A stretch of DNA of 46,313 nt, taken from positions 1 to 46,313 of the forward strand of contig JAKMDI010000008.1 of the NCBI GenBank assembly GCA_022428005.1, in the 5' to 3' direction. The position numbers and the translations under genes were made by a program. Under the pieces are notes generated by a model. That model had not been told where the DNA came from. It ran no database searches and saw only the letters and a list, made by a program, of their open reading frames with translations. Origin of the DNA: Flavobacteriaceae bacterium (GTDB lineage Bacteria > Bacteroidota > Bacteroidia > Flavobacteriales > Flavobacteriaceae). This document shows, piece after piece, positions 16,333-24,870 of this stretch. How positions within the stretch are numbered: position 1 is the first letter of the stretch; every line of letters begins with the position of its first letter.

Positions 16333-18378
16333 ATGATCAAGCCACCAAAAAGATATACAGTTACTGCTGCCTTACCGTATACCAACGGTCCCATTCACAT
16401 TGGTCATTTGGCTGGGGTGTATGTGCCTGCCGATATCTATTCGCGCTATCTCAGGCTTAAAGGAAAAGACGTTGCCTTTATTTGTGGTAGTGACGAACAC
16501 GGTGTTGCCATTGCCATCAAAGCCAAAAAAGAAGGAAAAACACCCCAAGAAGTGATTGATCATTACGACCAGCTGATCAGAAAAGCATTCGATGGGTTTG
16601 GTATATCATTTGACAATTATTCCAGGACATCCCGCAAAGTGCATCACGACACCGCATCGGCAATATTCAAACAATTGGAAGAACAAGGTCAATTCACTGT
16701 AAAAGAGACAGAGCAATTGTACGACCCGACTGCGGATGCTTTTTTAGCCGACCGATTTGTAACCGGTACTTGCCCAATTTGTCAAAATAGCGAAGCCTAT
16801 GGCGACCAATGTGAATCCTGCGGCAGTTCGCTCAATGCTACCGATTTGATTGACCCCAAATCGACACTCTCCGGAAGTCAGCCAGTTTTGAAACAAACAA
16901 AACATTGGTTTTTACCCTTGGACAAAAGTGAAGATTTCATCAAGGAATGGATCTTGGAAGGGCACAAAGACGATTGGAAAACCAATGTCTACGGTCAGGT
17001 TAAGTCATGGATAGACAATGGTTTACAGCCCCGAGCAGTGACCCGAGATTTGGACTGGGGGATTCCCGTGCCCAGCGAAGGGGGAGCGGGAAAAGTTTTA
17101 TATGTTTGGTTCGACGCTCCTATTGGATATATTTCTTCGACCAAAGAATGGGCGGAAAAAAATAAAATTGATTGGGAGCCCTATTGGAAATCTGAAGACA
17201 CCCAATTGGTTCACTTTATTGGAAAAGACAATATCGTTTTTCATTGTATTATTTTCCCAATTATTTTAAAAAATACTGGAGCGTTTATACTTCCAGAAAA
17301 TGTGCCTGCCAATGAATTCCTCAACCTGGAGGGAAAGAAAATCTCAACTTCCAAAAATTGGGCGGTCTGGCTTCATGAGTATTTAACGGATTTTCCTGAC
17401 AAACAAGATGTCTTGCGGTATGTGCTCACCGCCAATGCCCCTGAGACCAAAGACAACGACTTTACCTGGAAGGAATTCCAAACCAGAAACAACAGTGAGT
17501 TGGTCGCAATATTAGGGAATTTCATCAACCGCGTTGTTGTGCTCACCGACAAATATTATGAAGGGGCTGTCCCTTCACCTGGTCCTTTCAACGATAAGGA
17601 TCGATCTGCTTTAGATGGTCTACAAGCTTTTCCTGCCATCATGGAAAAAGAAATCGAAAATTACCGATTCAGGTCCTACAGCCAGGAGGTGATAAACCTG
17701 TCCCGTTTAGGCAATAAGTACTTGGCAGAACAAGAACCTTGGAAACTGATTAAAACCGACCCTGAGCGTGTAAAAACCATTCTGTACACTGCCCTGCAAA
17801 TCGCCGCTGGACTCAGTATTCTGAGTGAGCCATTACTCCCTTTTACTGCTCAAAAAATGAAGGACATGCTCCAGCTCAACCCATTATGGGACGATGTGAA
17901 AGAGGAAGAACTTTTAGTCCCGGGGCATGCCCTTGGTACTGCGCAGCTGCTCTTTCAAAAAATAGAAGATGAAGAGATCAACAACCAACTTGACAAACTC
18001 AAAAAAAATCTTGCCAATGAAGAAAATGAACCTAAAGAACCAGCAAAAAAGATGATTAGTTTCGAAGATTTCTCTCAAATGGATCTCAGAACAGGAACCA
18101 TACTGCAAGCCGAAAAAATACCAAAAAGCAAGAAGCTTTTGTTACTAAAAGTCGATCTGGGATCAGAACAAAGAACCATTGTCTCGGGAATTGCAAACCA
18201 TTATGGGCCAGAAGAAGTGATCGGGAAAAAAGTTAGTGTTTTGGCCAACCTGGCCCCTAGAAATATTTTTGGTGTAGAGAGCCAGGGGATGCTGTTGATG
18301 GCAGAGGATCAGGACGGTCGATTGATTTTTATCGCTCCGGAGGACAGTACGACTCCGAGTGGGTTAAGCATAAGGTAA
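16333..18378 (+). CDS. metG: Methionyl-tRNA synthetase
   Basis: The 681-residue enzyme charges tRNA-Met. Visible are the HIGH-type motif GPIHIGHL (residues 19-26), a zinc knuckle with four cysteines (CPIC...CESC, near 146-163), the KMSKS equivalent KISTS near 334, the anticodon-binding helical domain, and a C-terminal EMAP/Trbp111 tRNA-binding domain from about residue 575 ([25 protein letters not shown]), which supports dimerisation and tRNA binding. Start ATG is preceded by a -7 element. The deacetylase gene begins eight bases downstream, so the two are likely co-transcribed. Confidence 0.97.
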   Translation: MIKPPKRYTVTAALPYTNGPIHIGHLAGVYVPADIYSRYLRLKGKDVAFICGSDEHGVAIAIKAKKEGKTPQEVIDHYDQLIRKAFDGFGISFDNYSRTSRKVHHDTASAIFKQLEEQGQFTVKETEQLYDPTADAFLADRFVTGTCPICQNSEAYGDQCESCGSSLNATDLIDPKSTLSGSQPVLKQTKHWFLPLDKSEDFIKEWILEGHKDDWKTNVYGQVKSWIDNGLQPRAVTRDLDWGIPVPSEGGAGKVLYVWFDAPIGYISSTKEWAEKNKIDWEPYWKSEDTQLVHFIGKDNIVFHCIIFPIILKNTGAFILPENVPANEFLNLEGKKISTSKNWAVWLHEYLTDFPDKQDVLRYVLTANAPETKDNDFTWKEFQTRNNSELVAILGNFINRVVVLTDKYYEGAVPSPGPFNDKDRSALDGLQAFPAIMEKEIENYRFRSYSQEVINLSRLGNKYLAEQEPWKLIKTDPERVKTILYTALQIAAGLSILSEPLLPFTAQKMKDMLQLNPLWDDVKEEELLVPGHALGTAQLLFQKIEDEEINNQLDKLKKNLANEENEPKEPAKKMISFEDFSQMDLRTGTILQAEKIPKSKKLLLLKVDLGSEQRTIVSGIANHYGPEEVIGKKVSVLANLAPRNIFGVESQGMLLMAEDQDGRLIFIAPEDSTTPSGLSIR

Positions 18379-18386
18379 TTGCTCCA

Positions 18387-19286
18387 GTGATACCCGTTGC
18401 TTTTGATCCCATTTACGTTCTCCCCCTTCCGAAAAATCACCGTTTCCCTATGGAGAAATACGATCTTCTCCCCAAACAACTTATTCATGAAGGGACTTGC
18501 AAACCCGAGGACTTTTTCTCTCCTACTCCCCTTTCTCATGACCATGCAAAACGGGTTCATGATAAGAATTATGTCGATCGTCTATTGCGTTTGGATCTCG
18601 ATCAAAAAGAGATTATAAAAATAGGTTTTCCCATATCAAAACAATTGGTTCAAAGGGAATTTGTGATCGCAGGGGGCACTGTTTCGGGGGCACTAAAGGC
18701 CATAGAATGTGGCATTTCGTTTAATATTGCAGGCGGAACCCATCACGCCTACACCGGTCATGGTGAAGCTTTTTGTATGCTTAACGATCAGGCCATAGCC
18801 GCGCGATATCTTCTGGACCATGGCCATGCCCAAAAAATATTGATCATAGATTTAGATGTCCATCAAGGCAATGGAACGGCCGAAATTTTTCAGCAGGAAG
18901 ACAGGGTTTTTACTTTTTCAATGCACGGCAAAAAAAATTATCCTTTTAAAAAAGAAATCAGCGACTGGGATATTGGTTTGGAAGACCATACCGATGACGA
19001 ACAGTATTTGAATATTTTAAGTGAAACGCTTCCCCGTCTTTTTGAAAAGGTAAATCCAGACTTTGTTTTTTATCTTTCTGGGGTTGATGTTGTGGCCACA
19101 GACCGCTTGGGGCGACTGGGTATGAGTGTTGATGGCTGTAAACAAAGAGACCAAATGGTTTTGCAGTATTGTCACCAGCGATCGCTTGGAGTTCAGTGCA
19201 GTATGGGGGGAGGGTATTCCAGTGATATTAAAATTATCATCGATGCACATGCCAATACCTACCGATCAGCTCAAAGGATTTACTAA
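18387..19286 (+). CDS. Histone deacetylase family protein (class IV-like)
   Basis: The 299-residue protein has the zinc-hydrolase motifs of the HDAC/acetoin-utilisation superfamily: GGTHHAYTGHGEAFC (tandem His charge relay), DLDVHQGNGTA (zinc ligands Asp and His), FSMHGKKNYPF and SGVD. The HRFPMEKY segment near the N-terminus is typical of the bacterial class IV-like group. It likely deacetylates lysine or a small acetylated metabolite; the target is unknown. The start is GTG at 18387, eight bases after metG; the first ATG in frame would remove the conserved HRFP region. It converges with the CBS gene and the two coding ends overlap by four bases. Confidence 0.92.
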   Translation: MIPVAFDPIYVLPLPKNHRFPMEKYDLLPKQLIHEGTCKPEDFFSPTPLSHDHAKRVHDKNYVDRLLRLDLDQKEIIKIGFPISKQLVQREFVIAGGTVSGALKAIECGISFNIAGGTHHAYTGHGEAFCMLNDQAIAARYLLDHGHAQKILIIDLDVHQGNGTAEIFQQEDRVFTFSMHGKKNYPFKKEISDWDIGLEDHTDDEQYLNILSETLPRLFEKVNPDFVFYLSGVDVVATDRLGRLGMSVDGCKQRDQMVLQYCHQRSLGVQCSMGGGYSSDIKIIIDAHANTYRSAQRIY

Positions 19287-19747
19287 CGCCAATTTTGGCT
19301 TTTTAAATTAAGGGTCGCCACTACGATATCCTTCCGACTGATCTGACCCACCAACTTATTTCTTTCCAAAACGGGAAAACGCCTTCTCGAGGTTTTAAAA
19401 AACATGGAAGCTGCTTCGAAGATTGTTTTACTGGCATCTATGGTATCCACTTTTGAGGTCATAAAATGTTCTACTGCCCTGTCCAAGATGGGCAGGTTAA
19501 AATAGCGACTGTCCGATATTTCTCGCATGCAATCTGCTTCGGAAATCACCCCTATTAATCTTCCAGCATCGTCGACTACTGGACCTCCAGATATGCGGTG
19601 TTTTATAAACAATTGCATTACATCATGAATGGTCTGGTCCTTTGTGAAAACAACGAGATCATGTGTCATGATGTCTGAAACCAATAAAGTTTTACTAACT
19701 TTTTTTGATGGATCTACTCTTTGCCCTTGAAAACTTTTAATTGCCAT
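19283..19747 (-). CDS. Protein with paired CBS domains
   Basis: The 154-residue protein consists of about 20 variable residues followed by two CBS motifs: residues about 24-80 (DIMTHDLVVFTKDQTIHDVM...GVISEADC) and 94-148 (HFMTSKVDTIDASKTIFEAA...GQISRKDIV). Paired CBS domains form a Bateman module that binds adenine nucleotides. With no catalytic domain attached, it may sense energy state or regulate a partner protein; the partner is not evident from the neighbours. Its last four bases overlap the end of the deacetylase gene on the other strand. Confidence 0.9.
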   Translation of the reverse strand: MAIKSFQGQRVDPSKKVSKTLLVSDIMTHDLVVFTKDQTIHDVMQLFIKHRISGGPVVDDAGRLIGVISEADCMREISDSRYFNLPILDRAVEHFMTSKVDTIDASKTIFEAASMFFKTSRRRFPVLERNKLVGQISRKDIVVATLNLKSQNWR

Positions 19748-19800
19748 TTTTCCTCGTATTTTGCTTTCTATAAGATAATGATTTATAATGGATCATTTAA

Positions 19801-19808
19801 TATTTTTG
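19801..19808 (+). promoter_or_regulatory. -7 element of the epimerase-like gene
   Basis: TATTTTTG matches TAnnTTTG, predicting a leader of about 30 bases before the ATG at 19845. Confidence 0.4.
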
Positions 19809-19844
19809 AAAACAGAAGTCAAATTTCAATAAAATAATGAACAA

Positions 19845-20654
19845 ATGAGTAGGATAGGGATCATGGGTGGCGGCTGGCTGGGATTGGCAGTGGCTGAAAA
19901 AGCGATGGAGCGCAATCATTCCATTAAAGTTTCCACTACCCATAAAGAGAAAAGTACCCTACTCAAGAAAAAGGGCTTTGATGCTGCGGTAGTAGAGGTC
20001 TCCGAATTTGATATAAACGGGGAAAATGATTTTTTCAATGATGTGAAGCTGCTGATTATCAGTATTCCTCCGGGGCTGAGAAAAAATCCTGACCGCAATT
20101 ATATTGCTGTTATTAAGCAGATTATAAATAAAATAGAATTGACTGGAATCGAAAAAGTAATTTTCACCAGCAGTACCAGTGTCTATGGCAATCAGGCAGA
20201 AATAATAACAGAAGAAAGTGAATTATTGGGAACAACCGAGGCTGCAAGACAAATTATAGCGGTTGAAAAAAAGCTATTAGAGCACAAACAATTTGAAAGT
20301 TGTATCCTAAGATTGGGAGGGCTTGTGGGACCCAATCGCCACCCTATTTTTACGTTAAGCGGTAAAAAAAATATTCCCAATCCGCTGTCCCCGATCAATT
20401 TCATCCACCAACAAGACGCTGTAAGCATAATCCTACATATTATTGAAAATTGGCAGGGAAATCAAGCGTATAATGCCGTAACCCCTTTCCATCCCACTCG
20501 TATAGATTATTACAGTGAAATGGCAAAAATTGCTGCGCTTGAAGCTCCTGCTTTTGAAAAGAGTGGTATTGTAAGAGGTATTGTAAGCGCCAATAAAGTT
20601 AGAAAAGATTTAAATTTTAAATTTTTAGTTAAAAACTTGTTAATATTAAATTAG
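19845..20654 (+). CDS. NAD(P)-binding epimerase/dehydratase-like protein (YeeZ-like)
   Basis: The 269-residue protein has an N-terminal Rossmann fold (GIMGGGWLGLAVAEKAM, residues 4-20) and later segments typical of extended or atypical SDRs: FTSSTSVYGNQ (Ser/Thr region), LRLGGLVGPNRHP and NFIHQQDAV. The classical YxxxK pair is not visible, which fits atypical SDRs such as YeeZ. Substrate and reaction are unknown; nucleotide-sugar modification is possible. It stands alone with its own -7 element. Confidence 0.85.
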   Translation: MSRIGIMGGGWLGLAVAEKAMERNHSIKVSTTHKEKSTLLKKKGFDAAVVEVSEFDINGENDFFNDVKLLIISIPPGLRKNPDRNYIAVIKQIINKIELTGIEKVIFTSSTSVYGNQAEIITEESELLGTTEAARQIIAVEKKLLEHKQFESCILRLGGLVGPNRHPIFTLSGKKNIPNPLSPINFIHQQDAVSIILHIIENWQGNQAYNAVTPFHPTRIDYYSEMAKIAALEAPAFEKSGIVRGIVSANKVRKDLNFKFLVKNLLILN

Positions 20655-20685
20655 CACGATTTTAAGTGATTGGTGCTTTTCTGTT

Positions 20686-20693
20686 TAAGTTTG
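20686..20693 (+). promoter_or_regulatory. -7 element of the four-helix-bundle gene
   Basis: TAAGTTTG matches TAnnTTTG and puts transcription start near 20700, just before the TTG start codon at 20707. This supports that start. Confidence 0.45.
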
Positions 20694-20706
20694 AAAAAAA
20701 TAGAGT

Positions 20707-21144
20707 TTGTCAGATTCTACCCGATATATTGTTCTTCTCGAAAAAATACTTAGCTTACTTAAAAATGCTAAGTTGGAGTATCTTAAGGCCTCTGATGAGG
20801 GTAATCATGCGCAAGACAAGCGCTACTTAAATTTGCAATCTACTCTTAGAAACAGGTGTTTTCAAGACATAGCCCAGCTCTTAAGGTCTTTAAACGTTGC
20901 GGTGAATAACTTAGATACGAATCGACTGAACTTTGAACAAATTGTGGTTTCCTCCCTAAAAAAAACAAATCACAGTCATCTCCATAAATGTGTTGAGTAC
21001 GACACCAAACTATTGGTGCTCTACAACGAAGCACTCTCTATCAAGCCCAGTCTGGAATTGGAAAACCATCGGGACAGAATCATCGAATCGATATCTGAAA
21101 ACACTTATTTTTTAGAAAAAGCAGGAATTGTCTTGGAGTCCTGA
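20707..21144 (+). CDS. Probable four-helix-bundle protein (DUF2383/PA2169-like)
   Basis: The 145-residue product is almost wholly helical. Its pattern (LLEKxxSLLKNAKLEYLKAS...LRNRCFQDI...SSLKK...KCVEYDxxLLxxYNEAL) resembles the ferritin-like DUF2383 bundle found in stress-related bacterial proteins, though the match is divergent. The start is TTG; a TAG in the same frame lies six bases upstream, so nothing longer is possible. Its last 40 bases are antisense to the end of the lipoprotein gene at 21105. Function unknown. Confidence 0.7.
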   Translation: MSDSTRYIVLLEKILSLLKNAKLEYLKASDEGNHAQDKRYLNLQSTLRNRCFQDIAQLLRSLNVAVNNLDTNRLNFEQIVVSSLKKTNHSHLHKCVEYDTKLLVLYNEALSIKPSLELENHRDRIIESISENTYFLEKAGIVLES

Positions 21145-21671
21145 ATGGTGGGTGTATCCAAGCCCAAAGAGTCTAATTGTATTTTATTTTCCTCGGCAAT
21201 ACTGATCATCCTCTTTAACAGAATATTGTATTCAACATAGAGTTCATTCAGCGCAACATTGAGTTTTTCGTTTTGCTTATTGTAGGCGTAAAAATGACAT
21301 TTTATGATTTGGGTTTGTACTACTTTGATCCGCCCATAGACTGGGAATTTATCAAATGCTTCTGGAAAAGGGGCTTTTAGGAGTGCACTGGTTGTCTTGT
21401 ACAATTCTGAAATAAAAATCATTACTCCAGCTGGGTTGAGTTGCGTGATGTCCTCTATTGCGTCTTTGAATTTTTTAAAATCTTTCCACTCGTTGATTTT
21501 ATTTTCTTCGATGAACTCCGGCGAAAATTGTATGATTTTTTGTGATGCATCTGGTTTTTCAACAACAAGGGTGTCTTCGATCACATCAGAGATTTGCTGA
21601 TCTACCCTTTTCTTTTCTTTACAGGAAAAAACAAGAATTACAAAAAAAAGTATAGCGTAGAATCGCACCAT
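21105..21671 (-). CDS. Lipoprotein of unknown function
   Basis: The 188-residue protein starts with a lipoprotein signal peptide (MVRFYAILFFVILVFSCKEK, Cys17 as the lipidated residue). The mature part is charged and largely helical with no recognised domain. The Lys/Glu-rich residues right after the Cys are compatible with surface or inner-leaflet anchoring in Bacteroidota. It is the last gene of the run crtA-like, crtD-like, cruF-like, lipoprotein, with 17 bases between it and the membrane hydratase gene, so it may be transcribed with carotenoid synthesis. The final 40 bases overlap the convergent gene. Confidence 0.75.
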   Translation of the reverse strand: MVRFYAILFFVILVFSCKEKKRVDQQISDVIEDTLVVEKPDASQKIIQFSPEFIEENKINEWKDFKKFKDAIEDITQLNPAGVMIFISELYKTTSALLKAPFPEAFDKFPVYGRIKVVQTQIIKCHFYAYNKQNEKLNVALNELYVEYNILLKRMISIAEENKIQLDSLGLDTPTIQDSKTIPAFSKK

Positions 21672-21688
21672 GGTTCAAATTTAAAGCA

Positions 21689-22348
21689 TTATAAACCAAT
21701 TGTGGTTTGCTTGATTAATAATACGGTGAAAAAAATAATCTGCAAAAGATACAATTGATGGGGAAACCAGCCCTCTACGGAAATTTTAAAAAAATGGAAA
21801 ATAAATTGAAGGAAAAAGGCAACAGCGGCCCAACCTATATAGTTTTGGAGTGGGGCCTCGCCCCCCTCAAAAACCCAAAAATCTAACATGGGGGCAATCG
21901 GTTCAATCAAGAGATCAAGAAAGAGCATTAAAGCGACCCCTATGATGATGCGCATGATTATATTTTCATAGAACTGCTGAGCAATTGCACCGGTTATTAC
22001 CGCCAATAGCGCCCAGTTAACTCCAATAAGCACAGGAACCCCCAGCACTTTATACCCCAGCGCATCTAAATATTGATAGTCGCCAAATATCCATCCCCAT
22101 TGCACTCCTAGAATTTCAGTAATCATACCCGTGAGGAAGCCAATGATGACCATGGGAAAAAATAATTTGTGACCATTACAATTCAGTAATAACAGTATGA
22201 AATTAATGGATAAGTTGAGTGGTGTTGCAGAGATAAACCAATCTGAATTTCCGTACAAAATTCCAATTATACCACTCACATGGAACAACCAAATGATTCC
22301 GATGGATATGATTTCAAGATTTAATTTAATTGGATTCACGCTCAGCAA
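21689..22348 (-). CDS. cruF: Carotenoid 1,2-hydratase-like membrane protein (CruF family)
   Basis: The 219-residue protein has six to seven predicted membrane helices and the conserved polar pattern of the carotenoid hydratase family (DUF422): TGMITEILGVQWGWIFGDYQY and LDLLIEPIAPMLDFWVF. CruF-type enzymes add water to the psi end of acyclic carotenoids, giving a 1-hydroxy group. It follows the desaturase gene with a 23-base overlap; the next gene up is crtA-like. Together they suggest an acyclic or monocyclic hydroxy/keto carotenoid of the myxol, saproxanthin or flexixanthin kind. Confidence 0.8.
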   Translation of the reverse strand: MLSVNPIKLNLEIISIGIIWLFHVSGIIGILYGNSDWFISATPLNLSINFILLLLNCNGHKLFFPMVIIGFLTGMITEILGVQWGWIFGDYQYLDALGYKVLGVPVLIGVNWALLAVITGAIAQQFYENIIMRIIIGVALMLFLDLLIEPIAPMLDFWVFEGGEAPLQNYIGWAAVAFFLQFIFHFFKISVEGWFPHQLYLLQIIFFTVLLIKQTTIGL

Positions 22349-23807
22349 AAGGTATTAAATCTGTAGCAATTTTTGCAGACAACAAACATAGAGGAATCCC
22401 CCCACCAGGGTGGACACTTCCTCCACAAAAATATAAATTTTTGATGCTGGAGCTAAAGTTGGGGTGCCTTAAAAAAGCCGCCATTTTATCATTGCTAGAA
22501 CTTCCGTACAAAGCGCCGAGATGAGAGGAAGTTTTGTCTTGAATCATGGGGGGCGTAAGTACCTCTTCCTCCTGTATGAGATCATTAAGATCAACGTTTA
22601 GCATTCGGTTGAGTTTGACTATTGTCTTTTCTCGCAGTCTTTCTTTTATTTTTTCCCAATCTTGGCCGTAATCGGCTGGGGTATTGATCATTACAAACCA
22701 GTTTTCGGCATCCTTGGGGGCATCTGTTGGAACGTTTTTGGAGGTAATGTTTACATAAACGGTAAAGTCATCACTAATTATTTTTTTATTAAAAATGGCG
22801 TCAAACTCGGCCTTGTAGTCTTGCGAAAAAAAGATATTGTGTAAGTCCAGTTGTTTAAATTTACGGTTGATTCCCCAATAAAATATAACTGCTGAGCTGG
22901 ACCGTTCTTGATTGAGTTTTTTCCGTGGAATTTTTATCCCCTTGAGAAGATTTTTATAGGTCGGGAAAACATCCATATTAGAGAGGGTAATCTCGGATCT
23001 TAGGGTTTGTTTGTGGGTTTTAACTCCCACTGCTTTTCCCCCTTCGATGAGAATTTGATCTACTTTCTCCCCCATATTGAAAACAACGCCTTTTCTTTTT
23101 GCCAGGTCAAACAAAGACTTAGTTATTTGTTCCATCCCACCGTCGGGAACGAAAGTGCCAAACTCCTGTTCCAGGTGCTGAACCAAGGTCATGATTCCCG
23201 GAGTTTGGTAGGGAGAAGAACCATTATAAGTTGCATAGCGGTCATACATCTGAACCAAGTGTGGTTCTTTTAACTGCTTTGCATTGACGGAATGTAGATT
23301 TTGATTGATTTCATAGAGCCCCAAATGAATCAGGGCTTTCAATGTTTTGGCATTTACAAAACCTTTAAACTTGTGTAGGGATTGCTCTAAAAAAAGCGGA
23401 GCGGTCAAATCAAATTTTTTCTTTGCCCTGTCGAGATATTGTTCCAAGACAGCTCCTTTGACTCCTAATTTATTTTGGATTTCCTCCAAGAATTGACCTT
23501 TGTGGCTAAAGGCTGTAACCTGAGTTTTATCCTCCCAAAAATACTGACATGCAATGTCTTTTTTTTGATAAGTAAAACTATCCTTTGGATTCTCGCCATG
23601 TAACGCGAACAACTCATTGACATAATGTGGCATTGTGAAGAGGGATGGGCCTGCGTCGAATCGGTATTTCCCAAGTTTGAAAGCGCTCAGCTTTCCTCCG
23701 GGGTATGTGTTGGCTTCAAAAACATTGACGTGATATCCTTTTTTAGACAAACGCAAAGCGGCTGCAATCCCACCAATCCCTGCTCCAATAACGATCGCAT
23801 TTTTCAT
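22326..23807 (-). CDS. crtD: Carotenoid 3,4-desaturase (CrtD-like)
   Basis: The 493-residue FAD enzyme starts with the dinucleotide motif GAGIGGIAAALRL (8-20) and EANTYPGGK, has FDAGPSLFTMP, and ends with the desaturase signature YFCGGSVHPGGGIPLCLLSAK. The HPGGGIP signature and size match the CrtI/CrtD group. I call it CrtD (1-hydroxycarotenoid 3,4-desaturase) because it is adjacent to a CruF-type hydratase and a second desaturase, better called CrtI, is at 25680. Its start overlaps the end of the crtA-like gene by four bases (ATGA). Confidence 0.82.
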   Translation of the reverse strand: MKNAIVIGAGIGGIAAALRLSKKGYHVNVFEANTYPGGKLSAFKLGKYRFDAGPSLFTMPHYVNELFALHGENPKDSFTYQKKDIACQYFWEDKTQVTAFSHKGQFLEEIQNKLGVKGAVLEQYLDRAKKKFDLTAPLFLEQSLHKFKGFVNAKTLKALIHLGLYEINQNLHSVNAKQLKEPHLVQMYDRYATYNGSSPYQTPGIMTLVQHLEQEFGTFVPDGGMEQITKSLFDLAKRKGVVFNMGEKVDQILIEGGKAVGVKTHKQTLRSEITLSNMDVFPTYKNLLKGIKIPRKKLNQERSSSAVIFYWGINRKFKQLDLHNIFFSQDYKAEFDAIFNKKIISDDFTVYVNITSKNVPTDAPKDAENWFVMINTPADYGQDWEKIKERLREKTIVKLNRMLNVDLNDLIQEEEVLTPPMIQDKTSSHLGALYGSSSNDKMAAFLRHPNFSSSIKNLYFCGGSVHPGGGIPLCLLSAKIATDLIPFAERESN

Positions 23808-24499
23808 CTCAACTGACCCTCTGACTTTATGTACCCTGTATCCGACAAAACGTGGAATCGGGCAAACAGATCCTCACTATACCACTGGTGTTTTCTGGTT
23901 TTTTTAATAATATCGGAATGGGACTTACTGCGATAGGCAAATTCTTTTACTGCATCAAAATTATCCCATAAACTCAGGGTTGCTTGTTGCACAAATGGCC
24001 ATTCTCCAATCCCCTTAAAATATTGAACTCCTGCTGCTTTTTCAATCGCCGCACTTGCTGCTGGAACCGATTTCCAAAAAGACAAAAGTCGCGAAGGTCT
24101 TAAAGTAGCTCTTGTAATAACCGCCACGGGGAAATCGGGATTGGGCTGGTGATCAACGTGATCCTTAAAAGGGTTTTTGCCACTCCACAATCCATGACTT
24201 TTAACGGGTAACATTTTAATGGTTCTAACGAGGTTTGATTTCCTGTAGTAATCTTGAAGTATTTCATTCTGATCCAGAAAAATATCCGCGTATTTTTGGT
24301 CTTTCCAAACCCCCAAAAAGGCATAAGTACTAAAGTCGGGCCACAGACTAAATCCATTTCCACCCCCAGTTCCCATCAGTTTAAAGAAATATAAACCCTC
24401 GTTTTGTTGAAGTTTTGATGGAACAAGCCCCATTTGAGCGAATGCCCAAGGTTTATTTTGTTCAAATTCAAAAAAAGTAATAGTTGTCAATCCCTGCAT
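23804..24499 (-). CDS. crtA: Spheroidene monooxygenase-like carotenoid ketolase (CrtA-like)
   Basis: The 231-residue protein resembles CrtA: GNGFSLWPDFSTYAFLGVW, KSHGLWSGKNPF, TRATLRPSRLLSFWKSVPAAS, the block GIGEWPFVQQATLSLWDN and the C-terminal KTRKHQWYSEDLFARF. CrtA is a haem-type monooxygenase that introduces a 2-keto group into acyclic carotenoids. It is the first gene of the carotenoid block on this strand. A hairpin with T-run (24629-24568) lies about 70 bases before its start and could attenuate the operon. Flavobacterial homologues are frequently left as hypothetical proteins; exact product unproven. Confidence 0.8.
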   Translation of the reverse strand: MQGLTTITFFEFEQNKPWAFAQMGLVPSKLQQNEGLYFFKLMGTGGGNGFSLWPDFSTYAFLGVWKDQKYADIFLDQNEILQDYYRKSNLVRTIKMLPVKSHGLWSGKNPFKDHVDHQPNPDFPVAVITRATLRPSRLLSFWKSVPAASAAIEKAAGVQYFKGIGEWPFVQQATLSLWDNFDAVKEFAYRSKSHSDIIKKTRKHQWYSEDLFARFHVLSDTGYIKSEGQLR

Positions 24500-24567
24500 C
24501 TAAATCCTAATCTTCCCACAATACTAAATTAGAAAAAAACTTGGAAGCATCAATGTAATTGGGGGTT

Positions 24568-24629
24568 AAAAAAAACGCCTCTGCTAGGATTTTAGAATTT
24601 GACTTTAGGAGATAGTAGTTGCAGAGGCG
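24568..24629 (-). terminator. Hairpin with T-run upstream of the carotenoid operon
   Basis: CGCCTCTGC on the minus strand (24629-24621) pairs perfectly with GCAGAGGCG (24584-24576), a GC-rich 9-bp stem with a 36-base loop, immediately followed by TTTTTTTT. It lies in the 278-base region 24500-24777 that separates the carotenoid operon from the K+ channel genes. I see no coding region there except the element at 24753. Candidates are an attenuator in a leader of the crtA-like operon or the end of a small RNA. The long loop is unusual for a plain terminator. Confidence 0.6.
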
Positions 24630-24752
24630 CTAATAAACCAAATTGAATTTAAACTGTTTAAAGATATATAAAAAAAATGAAACAAAAAAAGGTTAAACAA
24701 AAATTCTTTAAAATGATTTTTTCAATAAGTAAAACATGTTTTACAAAATCTT

Positions 24753-24760
24753 TATCTTTG
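24753..24760 (+). promoter_or_regulatory. -7 element of the peptide/K+ channel unit
   Basis: TATCTTTG matches TAnnTTTG and predicts transcription starting about 24766, twelve bases before the ATG of the 28-residue peptide. No -33 TTG at standard spacing. Confidence 0.45.
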
Positions 24761-24777
24761 ATTTATATATATTTAAT

Positions 24778-24864
24778 ATGACTCCTGGATTTGTAGCTTT
24801 TGTTGTAATATTTACGACCATAGTGGTGTTGATTGGAATTTTTATAGATATTTCCAAAGAGTAA
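24778..24864 (+). CDS. 28-residue single-span membrane peptide
   Basis: A short frame from ATG 24778 to TAA 24862-24864 encodes a peptide with four polar/flexible starting residues (MTPG), an unbroken hydrophobic span (about residues 5-23, FVAFVVIFTTIVVLIGIFI) and a charged end DISKE. It is preceded by a -7 element and its stop lies six bases before the TTG start of the K+ channel gene, so the two look translationally coupled. Size and layout recall KdpF-type and CydX-type accessory peptides that sit in membrane complexes. Partnership with the channel is inferred only from position. Confidence 0.55.
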   Translation: MTPGFVAFVVIFTTIVVLIGIFIDISKE

Positions 24865-24870
24865 CCCATT

